A stretch of DNA of 13,122 nt from Alphaproteobacteria bacterium (lineage in GTDB: Bacteria; Pseudomonadota; Alphaproteobacteria; Micropepsales; Micropepsaceae): positions 1 to 13,122 of the forward strand of contig JAFKFF010000097.1 in assembly GCA_017307315.1 (NCBI GenBank), written 5' to 3'. The notes under the pieces were generated by a model. It was not told the DNA's origin. It made no database searches and saw only the letters and a list, made by a program, of their open reading frames with translations. A program made the translations under genes and the position numbers. This document shows positions 10,853-13,122 of this stretch, in pieces (the first letter of the stretch is position 1; the number at the start of each line of letters is the position of its first letter).

Positions 10853-12157
10853 TCAGCGCCAGAGAATGCGCCGCGCCGCCAGCCGCCCAGCCCGCCCCGA
10901 AATCGCCGGCAGAGGTTCGGCATCCTCGCCCGCCAGGAAAAGTCCCTTGAGCGGCGTCGTCACCCGCGCCGATGGCGGCGACAGCAGGTCCGCGAGCTTG
11001 GCCCGTTGCGGCCGGACATGAATTTCGACACCGGTCACGGTCGCCGCCACGCCCGGCAGGCTGCGCGACAGGGCGAACACCGCCTGCGCCGCCAGCCGCA
11101 TGCGCCGGTCCGGATCGAGCGATGCGGGAACCGGACGCGCGGTGACGGCGATCCGGTCGGGCGCCAGCATCACCCATTCCATCGGCAAGGGATCGGCGAT
11201 TCGTCCGGCGCGCGCGTATTCATGCGCGTCGGCATAGGCGCCGGGCGGCACCGTCCGGATATGTCGCGCCGCCGGAAAAGAGAAATCCGATCCCAGCCGG
11301 AGCAAGATCCAGGCTTCGCCGATCGCAGGTGTCTGATGGGCAAGCCCGGCCAGCGCCAGCGTCTTGCCGCGCGGCAGCGCCGAGACGATGTGATCGGCTT
11401 CGATCTCCGTTCCGTCCGTCAAGGTCACGCCGGTCACCGCGCCGGACTGGGAGAGAATGCGCTCGACCTTCGCTCCCAAGCGAAGCTGCGCCAGGCCCAG
11501 CGCGCGCGTCAGCGCGGCGACCAGGGTGCCGGGCTTCGCCACGGCGGCGGCTTCCTGCAGCCCCATCATTTCCTGGGCGGCGCGCCACACCAGGGCCAGC
11601 ATGGAGCCCGGCTCGCTGACCGCGAAACCACCCGCGCTCGCATCCCACAAAAGGGCGGACAGCAAGGCGGGCGTTTCGAAGCGCGCGCCCAGATAGGCGT
11701 CGGCGCCGGAGAGACAAAGATGGCGGAACTCGCGCCGCGCGGTGCTCTTCCATGCCGCGTCGGGCGCGCCGGCATCATGATCCATCCACCACCAGCGGCG
11801 GAGCTGTCGTGCCTCCACCGCCAGCCGGCGGCGATAGGCCGGCCAGGCGAGCGCATCCGCGTCGCTGAATTTGGCCAGCATGGCGCTGGCGGCATTCAGA
11901 TCGCGCCCCAGCACAAGTGGCGGCTCGCCACCCACCGTCACCGGCAAGTCGCGCGCCGTAAAGCTGAGGCCATGCGCCATCAGCCTCAACTCCGTCACGA
12001 GGCGCGGATCCAGCGCCGCTAGGGCCTCGCGCGGCTCCGGGGGACCATGGCCCGCATCCAGGATCAGCGTATGCAGGCCGCCCCGCGCCAGATAGGCGGC
12101 GGCGGCGAGCCCGCCGGTTCCCGCGCCGATCACCAGGGCAGCGGCGCGCTCGCTCAT
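10853..12157 (-). CDS. FAD-dependent oxidoreductase, phytoene dehydrogenase-like (COG1233 type)
   Basis: 434 residues. The N-terminal Rossmann fold has GAGTGG (11-16) in ALVIGAGTGGLAAAAYLARG, followed by an acidic strand end (LILDA) for FAD binding. The C-terminal FAD-contacting segment reads LKGLFLAGEDAEPLPAISGR. The middle has DASAGGFAVSEPGSMLALVW and an ADHIVSALP segment, typical of the PYROXD2/CrtI-like amine-oxidase superfamily. The family includes carotenoid desaturases and many uncharacterised oxidoreductases; the substrate cannot be read here. Its ATG overlaps the stop of the upstream paralogue by ATGA (12154-12157), so the two are translationally coupled. The sigma operon follows after 76 bp on the same strand. 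The canonical C-terminal GGG-x-PG of CrtI is not seen, which makes a true phytoene desaturase less likely. Confidence 0.85.
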   Translation of the reverse strand: MSERAAALVIGAGTGGLAAAAYLARGGLHTLILDAGHGPPEPREALAALDPRLVTELRLMAHGLSFTARDLPVTVGGEPPLVLGRDLNAASAMLAKFSDADALAWPAYRRRLAVEARQLRRWWWMDHDAGAPDAAWKSTARREFRHLCLSGADAYLGARFETPALLSALLWDASAGGFAVSEPGSMLALVWRAAQEMMGLQEAAAVAKPGTLVAALTRALGLAQLRLGAKVERILSQSGAVTGVTLTDGTEIEADHIVSALPRGKTLALAGLAHQTPAIGEAWILLRLGSDFSFPAARHIRTVPPGAYADAHEYARAGRIADPLPMEWVMLAPDRIAVTARPVPASLDPDRRMRLAAQAVFALSRSLPGVAATVTGVEIHVRPQRAKLADLLSPPSARVTTPLKGLFLAGEDAEPLPAISGRAGRLAARRILWR

Positions 12158-13122
12158 GGGCTGCCATCCGCCATCAGCGCCGCTGCGGCGGCGAATCCCG
12201 CCGCGCCGGTGCCGAGCGGCCCCGCCTGCGCCGAACGCCCCCCGAGATAGAAGCCCTTGAGAGCCGTGCGCGGTCCCGGCCGCAGGTCCAGCATCTGGTC
12301 GGGCGCCAGCGCGCCGCCATCGAGATCGCCGCCGCTTGCCGCCAGCGCGCCCTCGATATCCGGCGGCACGATGATCTTCACCGCCGCCACCGTGGCGAGC
12401 GTTCCGGGCATCGCCTTTTCGATTCGGGCGAGCGCCTGCGCCGCCAGCAAGGTGCGCTGCTCCGCCGTCCAGCCGCCATCGAGCAGGCGAAACGGAATCA
12501 TGCCCAAGGTGACGGTGGCGGTGGCCGCCCCCTCCGGCGCCAGGCTCGAATCGCGCCGCGACACCGGATCGAGCCGAAGCGGCGGCTGGCGTGGCATCCG
12601 GCCATGGCGGAATGCGATGCGGGCGTCATCGCTCGCCTTCAGGAAGATCGGCACCTCGCTTCGCAACGGTCGCCGGAGCGCCAGAAGCAGGCGCGCCGTG
12701 GCGCCCGTCATGCGCCAGTTCCGCGCCTCCTGCGGCATCTGCACCGGCAGGGCGGCTCGGGGAAAGAGTGAAAGGAAGCTGTGCCGCAGATCCAGGGTCG
12801 AAATCACCGCCTTGGCCATCACGCGGCTTCCGTCGGCCAGCGCCACGCCGGCGGCGCGGGCTTCGGCGATCACCACTTCGCCCGCCTCCTGGCCCAGCCG
12901 GATTTCCGCGCCCGCCGCGTCCGCGGCTTCGGCGAAGCGTTCGGCCAGGGCGCCCAGTCCGCCGCAAGCCGCTTCGTCGTGCGGCAGCGACAGCAAGGCG
13001 AGCGCGCTGCCCGCCAGTCCCGGATCCAGCGCGCGCCCCAAAAGCGCGGCCTCCCGTAAGGGAGGCCAGGCCGCCAGTTCCGCCGTCGCCAGTTCCTCGC
13101 CCGGCCAGGGATCGGGCGCGGG
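12154..13122 (-). CDS. FAD-dependent oxidoreductase, phytoene dehydrogenase-like, 5'-truncated by window edge
   Basis: 322 C-terminal residues are visible; the frame stays open through the right edge, so the FAD-binding N-terminus lies outside. The TTG at 13041 is not the true start, because the preceding in-frame codons (PAPDPWPGEELATAELAAWP) read as protein. Seen: GGLGALAERFAEAADAAGAE followed by IRLG and ADGSRVMAKAVISTLD, matching the GGMGxLxxALAxAAxxxGAEI...VSNAD pattern of PYROXD2-like COG1233 proteins. The C-terminal FAD segment is LKGFYLGGRSAQAGPLGTGA. It shares architecture and scattered identity with the downstream gene (RTLLAAQALARIEKAMPGTL versus RMRLAAQAVFALSRSLPGVA), so the two look like an old tandem duplication. 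Their ATGA overlap suggests a heteromeric or sequential pair. Confidence 0.85.
   Translation of the reverse strand, partial: PAPDPWPGEELATAELAAWPPLREAALLGRALDPGLAGSALALLSLPHDEAACGGLGALAERFAEAADAAGAEIRLGQEAGEVVIAEARAAGVALADGSRVMAKAVISTLDLRHSFLSLFPRAALPVQMPQEARNWRMTGATARLLLALRRPLRSEVPIFLKASDDARIAFRHGRMPRQPPLRLDPVSRRDSSLAPEGAATATVTLGMIPFRLLDGGWTAEQRTLLAAQALARIEKAMPGTLATVAAVKIIVPPDIEGALAASGGDLDGGALAPDQMLDLRPGPRTALKGFYLGGRSAQAGPLGTGAAGFAAAAALMADGSP

Noticed and set aside
10842..10855. Third possible CtrA site (GTTAAC...GGTTCA)
   Set aside because: Only one TTAA half; the second half is TGAA on the opposite strand at 5-bp spacing, so it is not a full site.

Overview
The window is GC-rich, gene-dense bacterial chromosome. 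Gene content and regulatory motifs point to an alphaproteobacterium: a PleC/DivJ-type (PdhS-like) histidine kinase, two perfect full-length CtrA boxes (TTAA-N7-TTAAC) in intergenic DNA, clustered GANTC (CcrM methylation) sites, a DUF1289 protein and a rhizobial-style phosphomannomutase. I see no mobile element, phage gene, tRNA, rRNA or CRISPR array. No gene-free stretch exceeds about 135 bp.

Layout, left to right. Positions 1-445 (-) are the start of an exported M61 peptidase, divergent from an exported alpha/beta hydrolase (554-1582 +). A phosphomannomutase/phosphoglucomutase (1579-3075 -) meets the hydrolase tail to tail and follows a small zinc-ribbon protein (3128-3319 -). Divergent from the latter is cobA (3418-4230 +), which may be leaderless. 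A short DUF1289 protein (4217-4387 -) overlaps the 3' end of cobA. Next come a 176-residue protein of unknown function behind a CtrA box (4520-5050 +), aminopeptidase N (5150-7753 +) and a membrane histidine kinase (7848-9386 +). Converging on the kinase is an ECF sigma / anti-sigma / periplasmic sensor operon (10776 down to 9389, -). Upstream of that, on the same strand, are two tandem phytoene-dehydrogenase-like FAD oxidoreductases (12157-10853 and the truncated >13122-12154).

The most remarkable part is the 94-bp gap between pepN and the kinase (7754-7847). It holds a perfect CtrA box, then four GANTC sites within 40 bp. These are arranged as two near-identical GANTC-N3-GANTC palindromes 27 bp apart, and the second is followed by a run of six T. 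A kinase of the family that controls DivK and hence CtrA, sitting behind CtrA and CcrM target sites, suggests a cell-cycle feedback loop. The second CtrA box lies in front of the unknown 176-residue protein, over the expected -35 region of a possible promoter, so that protein may belong to the CtrA regulon.

The sigma/anti-sigma/sensor operon has the same three components as the CnrH/CnrY/CnrX metal-stress system, but no efflux genes are nearby. Its target is unknown. A perfect 8-bp inverted repeat and an ECF-like promoter motif lie directly before the sigma gene. All three convergent gene pairs have stop codons overlapping or 2 bp apart, which leaves no room for terminators between them.
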